A DNA stretch of 64,000 nt, taken from NCBI RefSeq assembly GCF_019175285.1, contig NC_056523.1:186757894-186821893 (forward strand). The letters are read 5' to 3'. Under the pieces are notes generated by a model that did not search any database, was not told where the DNA came from, and worked only from the letters and a program-made list of their open reading frames with translations. The position numbers and the translations under genes were made by a program. Origin of the DNA: Sceloporus undulatus (lineage: Eukaryota; Chordata; Lepidosauria; Squamata; Phrynosomatidae). Of this stretch, positions 34,618 through 46,607 are shown in pieces (the stretch's first letter is position 1; every line of letters starts with the position of its first letter).

Positions 34618-36388
34618 AAAGCCACAGGAATCTTAGTGGATCTGATCTTCAAATCCTTGGTGTCTGATTATGATATGGGTTTGGCTCAGCCCCTCTGCTT
34701 AGTCTTTTGGGGCCTCAACACCCCATCTTTCTCTTCCAGGGTCCATGCAGACTGGATGGCCCTGCCAAAGTAATGATCCTTTTGTCCCAACATTTCAGGG
34801 GGAAGGTGAGCCAACTGGCTGCTAATTCATCAAGGAACCTTTTACACTAGCCATTTCCAGCCCTCTGGGGCTACTTCCAACAGTAGTCAACTCCAGGGAG
34901 AAAACTATGAGGCCCAGTCACCCCACAGTCTGCACCCATTGTCAGCAGCTTCTCTGACAGGTCATTTTTCCCCTCTTCTGTACTGAGTCGGAAATGGGAG
35001 CTCATTGTCCAAAGCTAAGTGTGGCTGGAAGAGGACCTATCCATCCCACAACTGGGCTGTTCCACCAGGAAGAATCAGGCCATTGTTACACTTTCCCCAC
35101 TTCCTAGGCAGAGGTCACTTGAAAGATTTAGGAGCCCATTGTCAGCTGGGAAGACAGAAGAACAGAGTTAATCAGCAATGCCTAGAATTCCAAGGAGGCC
35201 ATTTCCTACATTTGACTTTAGCTTTGAATATCAAAGGATTTATAAGTCACCAATCTGGGAGAAAGATTTCATCTCCATTTCTCACTGGGGTGTTTTCTTT
35301 GGGAATTGTGAAACCAGACAGCTTCTGAAGAGGCACAGATTATTAGATTTGTTATCAAGGTGACTCACAACAGGAAAATCCACAATGAAAAAGGAGCCAA
35401 CAAACAAAATAGGATGATCTAAAAATCAAACAAGAAGGGGGAGAAGGGGGAAATAACTAGCTCAAATAGTGTTAGGATTAAAGTACAGGTTAAAAGACAG
35501 AGGGGTAGAATAAAGAAACCCAAAGGCCTCTTTAATGAAGAAGTTCTGCTTTTCTCCTCTGCTGACTGAAGGCTATGAGAGGAGCAAAGATGAGTTGCTT
35601 TCAGCAGGGAGTTCCAAAAATTTGGGTGCAGCAACTGAGAAGGCCCACTTTTGAGGTCCAGCCAAATATATACATCAAAGTTTGGCTGAAGGAAGAGGAA
35701 GACCTTCAGCAGAAGATTTTAACAGCTGCAGTGGTGGATAGTGGCTGACTGTTAGTGGGACAGTAAATTTGCTCCAGGTTTTATTTTAAAGGTGCTGGGT
35801 TTATTTTGGGGGACAGAGGTCAGCAAGCTCCATCCCAGCCCAAATTTAAACCCAGCTTGGATTCACTACTCCACTGAAACAGAAACCACCGGAAGGGAAA
35901 ATAAAGTCCTTCAGATACTGTATATGTCTTTTAAGCTATTTAGGAATTTGTAACTCATAACCAGAGAGCTAGTATGGTGTATTGGTTTGAGCGTTGGACT
36001 ATCACTCTGGTGTGTGTTTTTAAAATATGTTTTTACCTTGAGATTCAGTTCCAACTGCATCTGGAGCCTGCAGCTGTAACTGGATGATCATTGTCTCTAT
36101 TGCTCAGGGACAATTTTAGTTGCACTCCCGACCCCAGTTTGGAGAAACCTATACTTTAGCTTCTAAGATTTATATTGCATACATGAAAAATGCAAAAAGG
36201 GAAGCTTAATTCAAGTCAAAGTCTTGCTTAAACGTGGAAAACAAAAAGGAACATAAAAGGAAAACCAAGCAGACAATAAGATATGGGGGAGAAAAGAGTT
36301 TAGAGGAACTTCTTGCTAATCACATCAAGACCTCCTAAAAAATCAGAAGGAGAAAACGGATTCTGATATTAGCAGAAAACAAAGAAAA
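34618..36388. other. Intergenic stretch
   Basis: No gene was recognised. A SINE head fragment lies at 35962-36011 (CTAGTATGGTGTATTGG to GGACTATCACTCTGG). Confidence 0.45.
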
Positions 36389-36537
36389 CTTGGGCAAGTC
36401 ATATTCTCTCAGCTCAGGGAAAGGCAATGGCAAACCTTCTCTTACCAAGAAAACTGCATGATCAGTTGGCCTTAGGGTCACCATAAATTGGAAATTACTT
36501 GAAGATGCACAACAACAACAACAACAACAACAACACT
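36389..36537 (+). mobile_element. Sauria-type SINE, 3' part
   Basis: GGGCAAGTCATATTCTCTC through TGGAAATTACTTGAAG and a CAA repeat tail. Confidence 0.8.
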
Positions 36538-36902
36538 ATTGTTGGACCCTATGGCTGGTCTAGAAGAATGTCAGATTTATTAGGCCATCAAGAGAGGCAG
36601 ACACTTCCATGTCAATGGGATGGTAGGATTCGATCCAAATTTTATAGCAGCTGTCCAAGATGCTAACCTATTTGAAACCTAAAGCATATTCCACCATGTT
36701 AAAGGCACCAGCTGCCATTGTGCTCCTATCACAAAATGCTTCATTCAAGCATTTTCCCCTAAAAAAATTACAGGCTTCTTTGACCTGCAAACACTTGACC
36801 TCACTCCTTCTACTTTTGGCTGTGTCTAGAGGAGTCTAGTATCTTTGCTCAGTCCTACCTTTCCCCAGCTTTAAGAGTGCCCTGATTTATTGAAAATGTC
36901 CA

Positions 36903-37130
36903 AAACTGATCTGAGCATTGGACTAGGACTTCTGGAGACCAGGGTTTGATTCCCAGCTGGGCCATAGAAACCCACTGGGTGACTTTGAGCAAGTCACACT
37001 CTCTCAGCCTCACAGGATGACAACGGTAACCCACCCACCCCCGAAGAAGAAATCTGCCAAGAAAATACCATAATAGGGTTTCTTTTGGGTCACCATAAGT
37101 CAGAAACCACTTGAAGGCACACAACATCAA
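36903..37130 (+). mobile_element. Sauria-type SINE
   Basis: GAGCATTGGACTAGGAC, GACCAGGGTTTGATTCCC, CACTGGGTGAC and the AGAAACCACTTGAAGGCAC tail. Confidence 0.85.
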
Positions 37131-37307
37131 TAAAGCATAAACTCAGTTCAAGGGAGAGTGTGTGTGCCTATGTGAGTCTGTATGTATTTTCCTATATACC
37201 CTCGGTAGTTCCTGTTTCAGACAGGCAGGCAGTTCCTTCTGAGTTTTATTCCAGATTATTTGGGGCATCGGCTTCAGAACCTTGGATAGCTCTGTTAAAT
37301 CTTGGGA

Positions 37308-37747
37308 GTGCATCTACACTGCAGAAATAAATGGAGTTTGATACCACTTTCAACACTGTTGCTCCATCCTATTTATGGAATCCTGGGGTTTGTAGCTTGT
37401 AGTCTTTAGTCTTCTCTGTCAAAGAGTGACAGTGCCTCACCAAACTACAAATCCCAAGATTCTGTAGGTTGGAGCCATGGCAGTTAAAGTGGTATGAAAG
37501 TGCATTATTTCTGTAGCGATAGCAATAACAGCTACATTTCTATACCACTTATCAGTTCGCTTAAGCACTCCCTAAGTGGTTTAATATGTGTGAGCCAATT
37601 GCCTCCAATATGCTGGGTACCCATTTTACTAACCTACGAAAGGATGGAAGGCTGAGAGGACCTTGGAGCCCTGCCTGGGATCAAACTCACAACCTTGTGG
37701 CTGCAGTACTGGCATTTAACCACTGCGCCACAATGTAGATGCGCCCT
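37308..37747. mobile_element. Foldback element interrupted by a SINE
   Basis: The left end GCATCTACACTGCAG and the right end AATGTAGATGCGCCC (37731-37745) pair, with long internal arms (AGTTTGATACCACTTT). The SINE at 37518-37732 lies just inside the right end. Confidence 0.7.
37518..37732 (-). mobile_element. tRNA-derived SINE
   Basis: Same family as 1056-1312. On the plus strand it shows GGGATCAAACTCACAACC, then TGCAGTACTGGCATTTAACC and ACTGCGCCAC, the inverse of a tRNA-like head. Confidence 0.75.
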
Positions 37748-37950
37748 GGGATAGAACCCAGAGTAGATTTATCATGACCCCCGATACAGAAACCATTATC
37801 CTACCTTGCCCTACTTACTGAAGAAGTAGGTTTTTACTACAGCTTAGTGGCCATTGTTAGAACAAAACTTTGGCCTTACTCAGCAAGGTTAACCTTACAA
37901 GTGTGTAGAAGTCAAAGACATAGCCATGTCAGTCTGGAAAATCAGTACAG

Positions 37951-38115
37951 AAAGGGATCTTGTAGCACCTTTGAGACTAACTGAAAGAAAGAGGTTGGTA
38001 GCATAAGGTTTCATAGACTTGAGCCTAGTAGGCTCAAAGAAGTAGGCTCAAGTCGATGACAGCTCATGCTACCAACTTCTTTCTTTCAGTTAGTCTCAAA
38101 GGTGCTACAAGATGT
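37951..38115. mobile_element. Head-to-head pair of Penelope-like tails
   Basis: The left half is the inverse of the right half: TTGTAGCACCTTTGAGAC on the left against GTCTCAAAGGTGCTACAAG on the right. Between them are two GACTTGAG/CTCAAGTC-type stems. Confidence 0.65.
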
Positions 38116-38734
38116 CTTGCATATTTACAAGTGTTTGAGTGTTTGTTTTTCAAACCCAGGGACTGTTATTCTTCACTTATTGGGTCCTGTTATCAACATA
38201 TTCACGTAAAAGCAGATTTTAGTCTCATGCAGAATTTCCACAACACTCAAGGTTCCATCGAACCATTCTGGGACCACAAGAGAATTTACTTTAATGAGTT
38301 CCAAAAGGGGTTATTTACTCCTCCAATAAATCCAATTTTTGATCACTTTCCTGAGGGAATTGACTCTCCTGGCAGATAATTATGACAGCAAAGCAAACAA
38401 CAAGCAAACTTTGGATATTAAGTTTGCAACACCTATGTAATCAGCTTAACTAACCTAAGGGGATATAGGCCCAAAGTGAGTGATCAGAATAAAACAGAAA
38501 TGTAGTTATTCTAATGAAGGAAAGCTAAAATAGCTTGTTTGCCGGGGGGGGGGGGGGAAGTTGTTCTAGACATTAAACTGTTTTTATTGCTATGATAATA
38601 ATTGATGATTACAATAATGATGGCATTAATTTGGAGAAAATAATAAACAATGGGAAAAAACAGCTGAGTTATTTGGACCATGGCTATTGAAACCATTAGG
38701 TTGGAATGCTGAAATTGTGTCAATATAAACTATA
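38116..38734. other. Intergenic stretch
   Basis: No gene was seen. A run of G lies near 38544-38557. Confidence 0.4.
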
Positions 38735-39049
38735 CAGGCTGAGTCTCCCTTTTCTGAAATGCTTGGGACCAGAAGCATTTGGGATTTCAGATTTTTTGGG
38801 ATTTTGGAATATTTGCATATACACAGCAAGATATCTTGGGGATGGGACCCAAGTCCATACATGGAATCCATTCATGTTTCATATACATCTTATATGCATA
38901 GCCTGAAGGTAATTTTATACACAATATTTCTTTAATAATGTTGTGCATGACAAAGTTTGCATACACTGAACCATCAGAAAGCAAAGGTGTCACTATCTCA
39001 GCCACCCATCTGGACAATTTTGGATTTTAAAGTATTTCAGATTTCAGAA
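38735..39049. mobile_element. pogo/Tigger-like element, right end lost
   Basis: Starts CAGGCTGAGTCTCCC after TA and runs through TTGGGACCAGAAGC and GATATCTTGGGGATGGGACC blocks. The final terminus is missing where it meets the next repeat. Confidence 0.75.
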
Positions 39050-39148
39050 TGTAGAGAGATCCTTGAGACTAGCTTTGGGACTAACTGAAGGAAAGAAGTT
39101 GGCAGCATGAACTTTCGTAGACTAAAGTCTACTTCCTCAGATGCATAT
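39050..39148 (-). mobile_element. Penelope-like tail with hammerhead-like core
   Basis: On the minus strand CTGAGGA (39140-39134) is followed by a perfectly self-complementary GTAGACTTTAGTCTAC (39132-39117) and GAAA (39116-39113). It then reads GCCAACTTC and a CTTTCCTTCAGTTAGTCCC-like region. This is the cleanest such core in the window. Confidence 0.6.
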
Positions 39149-39221
39149 GGGTTTTTAAGAAACCCTAGAACTGGGCCTTTCACATGAGGACCACACCTGT
39201 GTGTTGGGGTGTAAATAACCC

Positions 39222-39348
39222 AGCCAGTGTGGTGCAGTGGTTTGAGCATTGGACTATCATTCTGGAGATTGGGTTTTGATTCCCCCTTCACCTTAGGGTC
39301 CCCATAAGTCAGAAATGGCCTAAAGGCACCTAAGAACAATTTGATTTG
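39222..39348 (+). mobile_element. Sauria-type SINE with internal deletion
   Basis: The head CCAGTGTGGTGCAGTGG is joined, after GATTCCCCC, directly to the tail CATAAGTCAGAAATGG. Confidence 0.8.
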
Positions 39349-39404
39349 ATCAACAACAATATCTGATCACATTTTCTTTGAGTATTTCCCACAAACTCAG
39401 CACA

Positions 39405-39605
39405 TCAATGGTAGTTGTTGTGTGCCTTTAAATCATTTCTGCCTAATAGTGGCCCTAAAGCAAACCTATCATGGGATTTTTCTTGGGAAGAATTGTTCAG
39501 CGGAGGCTTGCCATTGCTTTCTGCTGAGGCTGACAGCATGTGATTTGCCAAAGGTTACTCAGTGCATTTCATTGTCAAGCTGGGAGAATATAAACTGGAA
39601 GGGAT
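39405..39605 (-). mobile_element. Sauria-type SINE
   Basis: Inverted tail GTGTGCCTTTAAATCATTTC, ATGGGATTTTTCTTGG and TGATTTGCCAAAGG. The head is degraded. Confidence 0.8.
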
Positions 39606-39859
39606 GACATGTGACATTTACCTGTGATATTCCAATACACACCCCTGCAGTGTAGAGCCACTGTTGCGCCTAACAGAAATTTATAATAAACCTTGATGCT
39701 CAAGATTCAGCTAAAATATTTAAGAAACAGGAGCCCTTTATTCAACCTGTGGCAACCCCACACTGAGTGGACTTGGCTTCAGCAAGGTTACTGTAGTATA
39801 TGCATTCTAACCATTAGCCCTTGGGCCATACAGAGATGGAAGGTGACAGGGCAGGAGAT

Positions 39860-40247
39860 CATAGAATCATACAATCATAGAATCATAGAGTTGAAAGAGA
39901 CCACAAGGGCCATCCAGTCCAGCCCCATTCTGCCATGCAGGAAATCTCAATCAAAGCATCCCCAACAGATGGCCATCCGGACTCTGTTTAAAGACCTCCA
40001 AAGAAGGAGACTCCACCACTCTCCGAGGGAGTGTGTTTCAATTCCACTGTCAAACAGCTTTTACTGTCAGGAAATTTCTCCTAATATTGAGATGGAATCT
40101 CTTTTCCACTAATCTGAATCCATTGCTATGGGTCCTACTCTCTGGAGCTGCAGAAAACAAGCTTGTTCCACCCTCAGTATGAAACCCTTCAAATAGTTAA
40201 ACAGGGCTATCATATCAGCTCTTAACAGTCTCTTCTCCAGGCTGAGA
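39860..40247 (-). mobile_element. CR1 LINE 3' end
   Basis: The plus strand opens with ATAGAATCATAGAGTTG and GGGCCATCCAGTCC, the inverse of the CR1 3' end. It continues to TCTTCTCCAGGCTGAG, within the end of ORF2. Confidence 0.88.
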
Positions 40248-40361
40248 ATCATGAATAATGGACTTGACATGTGGTCTGCTTTGCTTTTTTGAGTTATGCG
40301 ATGTAGATGGCCACCGCCCTGGGCCCTGAATTATGACCAGAGACCCTATCATGCTACATAA

Positions 40362-40528
40362 TGTAGCACTATGATTCCACTTTATCCACAGCTATATCCT
40401 GTCAAATCTTGAGGCTTGTAGTTTGGTCAGAGACACCACACAGGACCACTCTGGGAGAGAACTCTAAGGGCCCCTCCTTGAACTCCAAATCCCAGGACTG
40501 AACCAGGGCAGTTAATGTGGAATTGTAA
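40362..40528. mobile_element. Foldback element, second family
   Basis: GCACTATGATTCCACTTT on the left pairs imperfectly with the GTTAATGTGGAATTGTAATG end. A relative lies at 51762-51980. Confidence 0.6.
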
Positions 40529-40531
40529 TGA

Positions 40532-40757
40532 GAACCAGCATGGAGGAGTGGTTTGAGGGTTAGAATACAATTCTGGAGATCAGGGTCCAATTCCCAGATT
40601 GGCCATGAAACCCATTGGGTGACTTTGGGCAAGTCACACTCTCTCAACCTCAGGGAAAGGCAATGGCAAACCTCCTCTGAATAAATCTTGCCAAGAAAAC
40701 CCCATGATAGGCTTGCCATAAGTCAGAAATGATTTGAAGACACACAACAACAACAAA
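40532..40757 (+). mobile_element. Sauria-type SINE
   Basis: Head AACCAGCATGGAGGAGTGG, CCAATTCCCAG, AGTCACACTCTCTC, tail AGAAATGATTTGAAGACAC with CAA repeats. Confidence 0.87.
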
Positions 40758-40784
40758 GTGCTATAATTCCATTGTGTAAATGGG

Positions 40785-41345
40785 CGCCTTGGTTTTTTTA
40801 ATGACATATTTTTAATTAAGTTTTTAAAAATACAGTTAAACAGTTCAGTTGGAAAAGGGGGGGGAGCTTTTCTATGACTAAAATGATTAAATAGATTTCC
40901 ATAAAACAAGAAAAAGAAAGTAAAGGGAGGGAATAATTCCAATCTGCATATCAATACCCTCTTCTTTCTAATACACTCTTCTTTCTATCACAAATATTCA
41001 AATCCAGCACTAAGAAATCATTATCTTTTCTGAAGAAGTCTATACGGGGGTTTCCACTCATGCAGAAATCTTCTTGTCAATCCATTTCAAATTAAAACAG
41101 TGAGTTTATCCATCTCTGCCAAGTCCATGCACTTTACCTTCTGCTCATCCATGGCTGGTATTGTATTGCCACGCCTTTTCATTTTGATATAGCAGCTTCA
41201 TTGCAGTAACCATATATTGTAATAATCTTCCACAGTCTTTTTCAGACTGTGTGTCCATAAGTCCTAAAAGCAAAAACTTTTGGTCCTTTTCCATTTCTTT
41301 AGCAATGTTATATATTTGTATCCATTTTTAAAGCTTTCTCACAAG
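40785..41345 (-). mobile_element. L1 LINE 3' end
   Basis: The minus strand encodes an L1 ORF2 C-terminus: EKDQKFLLLGLMDTQSEKDC, then LLQYM, and MDLAEMDKLT further on, with breaks. A 3' UTR follows, ending in the A-rich region near 40790. Confidence 0.8.
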
Positions 41346-42925
41346 TCCATGAAGCATGCTAACAAATCTGTTTTTACTTGAATAGGCCCCTGATTTTCTG
41401 GTGTACTATAATTATTATTATTTTGAGCTACTGTTGTGTTCTGTTCCTTTGCATGCATTTTGACATTTGGGTTGGCGCTAATACAGTCGCGGATCCCCTA
41501 ATTTGACTCAGCGATTCTCAAACTCTGGCCTTCTAGGTGTTTTGGACTTTAACTCCCAAAATGCCAAACCACTGGCCATGTTGAAGTACAAAACACTTGG
41601 AAGATCAGAGTTTGGGAATCAGTGGATGCTGTTGAATTTCACCCACCAAAGAGCCCTTCCAGGACAGGCAATGGATGGCTTGCAGAACCACTGTAATAAA
41701 GAGATTGTTCACTTATGAGTGTTGTCATCCAAAAAGTAATTTATCCAAGGATTGGGATTCTTTCCTTCTCCCAACAAGGCTGCACAGCCTTTGTCTTTGT
41801 TGGCTTTTTAAGAAGGCAAAATTATCTTGATGCTGGAACTCAGAATGGAGTAAGATCAGACTCAAGGGTTTGGGGTTTTAATTACTCAGCTCAGGAGTTA
41901 CTGGAGTCTACCCAGGCATATCTGTTGTCTATAGAAGCTGCAGAGAGAATGAAAGGATTCCAGGAAAGACCTAATTATGCTTAAATTTCCAAGATACTTA
42001 GAAGCTTTGTGAAGTCTGTTAACTGCTTGACTTGACTCTGTCTACAGGCATATCTCAATTAACAAAGCCTCTGACAAAGAAACTCCATTTTATAAAGACT
42101 TATGCCCCATCCAGCCCCTCTCCTGCTGTCTAGCTGGAAGCCCCCCCCACACACACACACACACACACACCAGCATCAGCCTTGGGAAGATGGCGAAGGA
42201 GGGCTGGAGAAACATAGATATTTGTCTCTGCAGAAAACAATGTAATAAAGCCTAAACTGGGAAAGAACAGAATTTTGCTGTCATTAATCCAACTGTTGCT
42301 GGGTTTGCCTACCTAGAACAGGCAAGGCAAACAGCAGCTGCTTCAAGACTTCCCTTGAGCCTGTGTGAGCAGGAAAAAGATAAAGGGGAAAGCATGTAAA
42401 CCTGTCTCACTAGGTACTCTCATTTTGTTAAGGAAGCACAGATTTACAAATTTGGCAACCAAAATGGAAATCATGAGAAAAATGGAGATTGTTGAAAGAA
42501 AAGCTCAACCTAGTGGACAGGGGTCTGTGGATAAGAAACAGAAGAATTGGGATATATCCATATGCTCCAGTTCATCAAGAGTGGGTTGAATAGAAACAGT
42601 TTTCTGGCACACTACACATATTGTAACACTAGTTAACAATCCAGTCTCATAAGAGCTCTGCTGACCATTTTATCACAACCTTCCTGGTTCCCAGCCAGCG
42701 TCATACTTCATTTCCAAAATGCCCTTTACCATTCATACCGTTATCCATACAGTTATCTATTCATCTTGGCTTTAGCCAATATTTTTCCAACCAACTTTGT
42801 CCCACAATGGGCATCCTTAACTTGTCATTTCATCACCATACCCACAAGTTTTGCATTTCTATTACTATGTGCACACATATACACACCAGCACATTCGTGG
42901 TCATAAATGTCCATAGGCACTTCAC
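41346..42925. other. Intergenic stretch with a foldback and a CA repeat
   Basis: A foldback element lies at 41506-41624 (GATTCTCAAACTCTGG and its inverse). A CA microsatellite fills 42149-42171. No gene was recognised. Confidence 0.5.
42149..42171. repeat. CA microsatellite
   Basis: Uninterrupted CA dinucleotides after a C run. Confidence 0.95.
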
Positions 42926-42929
42926 CCAT

Positions 42930-43207
42930 GCTTCTGATGAAGTAGACTCAGGTTCAAAACACAATGCAGAAATAATCCCGTTTGAGACCACATTAACTAG
43001 CCTGGCTCAATGCTAGGGAATCCTTGGAACTGTCATTTATTGTGGCACCAGAGCTCTCTGACAGAAAAGGTTAAATCTCTCACAAAACTACAGTTCCCAG
43101 AATTCCCCATCTTGGAGCCAGGGCAGTTAAAGCGGTCTCAAACTGGATTATTTCTGTTTAGGTCCTCAGTCTATGAAAGCTTATGCTACAAATTTCTTTC
43201 TCTCAGA
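42930..43207 (+). mobile_element. Penelope-like tail split by a foldback element
   Basis: The left part has TTCTGATGAAGTAGACTCAG and the right part has CTCAGTCTATGAAAGC followed by CTTTCTCTCAG. The foldback at 42952-43164 separates them. Confidence 0.65.
42952..43164. mobile_element. Foldback element with 5-base direct repeats
   Basis: The arms GTTTGAGACCACATTAACT and AGTTAAAGCGGTCTCAAAC pair. CTCAG flanks it at 42947-42951 and 43165-43169. Confidence 0.75.
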
Positions 43208-43537
43208 CTGCTGCCACACTACAGAATTAATGCAGTTTGACGCCACTTTAACCGCCATGGCTCCTTCCTATGGAATACTGGGATCAGTAGTTTGTTGTGA
43301 CACCAGAGCTCTCTGACTGGAGCTAAATATCTCAGAAAACTACAAATCCTAGAATTCTATAGCTCTGAGCCATGGCAGTTAAAGCAGTGTCAATCTGTAT
43401 TAATTCCTGGGAGTGTGGTGGAGTCTACCTCCTTGGAGGTCTTTAAACAGAGGTTGGATGGCCATCTGTCCGGGATGATTTGATTGAGATCTTCCAACTC
43501 TACGATTCTATGATTCTATGTAGTGCAGATGCAGCCT
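43208..43537. mobile_element. Foldback element interrupted by a CR1 3' end
   Basis: The arms TGACGCCACTTTAACC and GGCAGTTAAAGCAGTGTCA pair. A CR1 fragment (43418-43520, plus strand, ending CTATGATTCTATG) sits just before the right terminus TAGTGCAGATGCAGCC. Confidence 0.7.
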
Positions 43538-44862
43538 CAGTCTCAATAATGTTGTTGTTGAGGGATGTTGCTTCAAAATCAGCCACTAGGGGGAGAAGTT
43601 GTGCTGTGGTTGAGCCCCCCCCAGCAAGGAAAGTGCCCCTTGGCTTGAGGCATAGGTCTTGGTGCTTCCCTTCCCTTGCCCCCTCTTTGAGCAGACCACA
43701 CAGGCACTGAAAACTGCATGGGACCCCCCCAACCTTGGTTGTGAATACAAATGCTTCATCTTGCCTCCTGTGACACTGCCTAAGAGGATTCACAGCAGGT
43801 CTTTTGAAGAGGAGGATTGGTCTGAGACATTCTGGAGCCTCAGGCAAAGTGTTAAAAACCTGTTTCTTTTCCAAATGCTTTCCCTCTCAATCTTAAAACT
43901 CAGTCTTTGCTCATTCAAATTGCTGGACTAAGGCATGGAAAAGCTACTTTGGGGGACCTCAACTCTCAGAATCCCTCCACAAGCAGGCCATGACTATGCT
44001 GAGAGGATGATTCTGGGAGATGTAGTCCAGAAGAATAGTTTCTCAAAGTTCTGTGTGCCACACTTTTCTTCAGAAAAGTCCATTGTGTTCACAGCTATGC
44101 CCAACATGGAAATTAGTTCTTCAGCAGTAAATAGAAAGTGATCTGGGTTGCTTTCTAGTAGATCTGCGAGGGTTTCTGACTCCTAACTGAGCTTTCTTTC
44201 ACACTGCACAGTAACAGCATTATGATTCCACTTTAACTGCCACGGCAACATGCTATTCGGATTTAAAGTTTTGTTGGTGTTATGCACCTTTGATTCAACC
44301 CTCTTTTGGCAACAGGCGGCTTGAAGGCACACTCACACTTTTTTAAAAAAGCCTAATCCTAGACATATCCCATGAAGCTTCTTGTGGCTCACTTCCAATG
44401 TAGTGAGAATGGGACTGCAGTCAAAAGACAACTTAAAGATACACACCTTCTCACAAAACATCCAAAGTATGACAATCTCAGCTTAGTCATCTTGACTTCT
44501 AGGGAGAGTTTAGGCTCCATTTCCTCTTGGATCCATTTCTTTGACTTTTTGAATGTCCATGGTACCCACAGAAATCTCCTCCAGTGTTGCATTTCCAGTA
44601 CAGAAAATAAATTCCTGGCTTCAGAATTCTTTAAATCCGAGCGTAGCTCTTGGGAGGTCTTAATGGTTTTGCTTTTCAAAAGAGTGGTGATCCCCCAAGT
44701 CTCAACTCTTTCTACCCCTGAGCAGCTTGAAAAGAAACCTATGTCAGCATGAGCAGCTTTCATACTTGTAGGCTCTACAGTACTTTCTTTTGATCCCAAG
44801 GTTCACCAAAAAAACTGCAACCAATTACTACTGCCCTCAAAACCTGGGGTTAAAAACTTGTA
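43538..44862. other. Intergenic stretch
   Basis: No gene was recognised. A partial foldback-like block lies at 44200-44270 (ATTATGATTCCACTTTAACT). Confidence 0.45.
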
Positions 44863-45095
44863 GGTTGTTGTTGGTCTGTGCCTTCAAGCCATTTCTGACT
44901 TATGGCAACCCTAAACTGAACCTATAACAGGGTTTTATTGACAAAATTTGCTCAGGGGAATATTGTGCTTGCCTTCCTCTGAGGCTGAGAGAGTGTGACT
45001 TGCCCAAGGTCACCCAGTGGGTTTCCATATGATCCCTGGTCTTCCAGTGTTCTAGTCCAACACTCAAACCACTACATCCTACTGGCTCTCTCTCG
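44863..45095 (-). mobile_element. Sauria-type SINE
   Basis: Inverted tail GTGCCTTCAAGCCATTTC, AAGGTCACCCAGTGGG and the full inverted head AACCACTACATCCTACTGG. Confidence 0.87.
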
Positions 45096-45274
45096 TACTT
45101 ATATAGTGCACCTGCTCCATACGGGGGCGCACCATACATGGCTTCCGGTTTACGTGGAAATTGCACTGCAATTGAATGAATGGTGCATGCCCATGGCGCA
45201 CAGGTGCTGTGCCACCGCAAGCATGAGCTCCAGTCTATTTAGCTTACCTCAGCTAGAGCCAGTGCAGTGTAGTA

Positions 45275-45484
45275 CAGTCAGCTCTCCTTATACAGATTTT
45301 TCATCCACGCTTGAAAATATTCAAAAAACCTATGAATTGCTAATAGCAAACCTTGATTTTCCATTTTATATAAGGGACACCATTTTGCTCTGCCATTGTA
45401 TTGAATGGGAATCAAGCATCCACGGAATTTGTTATCCACAGGGGATCCTTGAACCAAACCCCAACTGATAACAAAGTCCCACTG
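45275..45484. mobile_element. MER2/Tigger-like short element
   Basis: Inverted ends CAGTCAGCTCTCC and the GTCCCACTG terminus, flanked by TA (45273-45274, 45485-45486). Internal AAAATATTCAAA and AAGGGACACCATTTTGC blocks are shared with 58140-58416. Confidence 0.8.
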
Positions 45485-45486
45485 TA

Positions 45487-45724
45487 CTTTGACTGTTGGA
45501 CTATGACTCTGGAAACTAGGGTTCAATTCCCTGATCAGCCATGAAACCCACTGAGTGGCCTTTTGGCAAGTCACACTTTCTCAGCCTCAGGGGAAGGCAA
45601 TGGTAAACCTCCTTTGAATACATCTTGCTAAGAAACCCCATGACAAGTTAGCCTTACGGTCTAAGACCCTAAGAAACAACTTGAAGGCACACAACAACAA
45701 CAACAACAACAACAACAACAGAGC
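45487..45724 (+). mobile_element. Sauria-type SINE
   Basis: GGACTATGACTCTGG, GGGTTCAATTCCC and the AACTTGAAGGCACAC tail with a long CAA repeat. Confidence 0.85.
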
Positions 45725-46345
45725 AGCTAAGGAAGAGTTTTTAGACAAAGGAGTGTCAGGATAAGTTGAAAAACTACAATAGTTGATCCATGGAACAATA
45801 TTAGCATTTGAATGGCTCTGCCCTGAAGACTGACTCTATGATCACAATGCTAAAGAATATAAATTAAATTTATTTCACAATTTGATAGCCTATGAATTAA
45901 AAAAAAATTGGGTGTTTTGCTTTCAGCCCTTCACTTTCTCTCAGATTTGCAGAAATATTAAAGGAACTGGAGGTGTCCAGTGGTGATGGTTCCTGCTTAC
46001 TTAGAAGGGAGAAACCTACGCATCCCCTTGACAGAACAGACCCATGTCTTTGGGTACAAACAAGGGACAAAGCAATGTCCAAGATGTTCAGCTTGATTTC
46101 ATACATTGTGCATTGTTCTATCTCTTGCAGAGCTTATTCTTTTTTAGACTACAGCTCCCAGAATCTCTCAGCCAACATGGCCACTGGCTAGGATACTCCA
46201 GGAGTTTCAATTTTTAAAAGGAACATCTTCAACTCTTGTTCCTCCTATGCAAGATCCTGCTCCCTGAGATCTCCACAGTTGTCCCACCAGCTGGCCTTCC
46301 TATGGCTCGCCCAGACCTTTTCCAAACAGAAGTTTAAGTTCCAAG
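45725..46345. other. Intergenic stretch
   Basis: No gene was recognised. Confidence 0.4.
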
Positions 46346-46347
46346 TA

Positions 46348-46601
46348 CAGGGGTACCCCGGGTTACGAAATTAATTCGTTCCGCCGCCGCTTTCGTAACC
46401 CGGAATACTTCGTAAGCCGAAAAAGCCATAGGCGCTAATGGGGAAAAGCCGCGATTTCATGTGAAATAGCGCCGAAAAGCACCAAAAAAATTTTCGTAAC
46501 CCGAAATAACCTTCGTAACCCGGAACAGTTTTTTTGAATGGATTTTTTTCGTAACCCGGAAATTTCGTAAGGCGGCGCATTCGTATCCCGGGGTACCAGT
46601 G
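46348..46601. mobile_element. TA-flanked short DNA element, GTTACGAA family, copy 3
   Basis: A 254-base near-palindrome with repeated TTTCGTAACCCGG blocks. TA lies at 46346-46347 and 46602-46603. It is the same length as copy 1 at 5584. Confidence 0.85.
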
Positions 46602-46607
46602 TAGAAG

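Noticed and set aside
43480-43931. Overlapping frames on both strands near 43.5-43.9 kb
   Set aside because: No recognisable domain, and the left part is CR1 3' end sequence.
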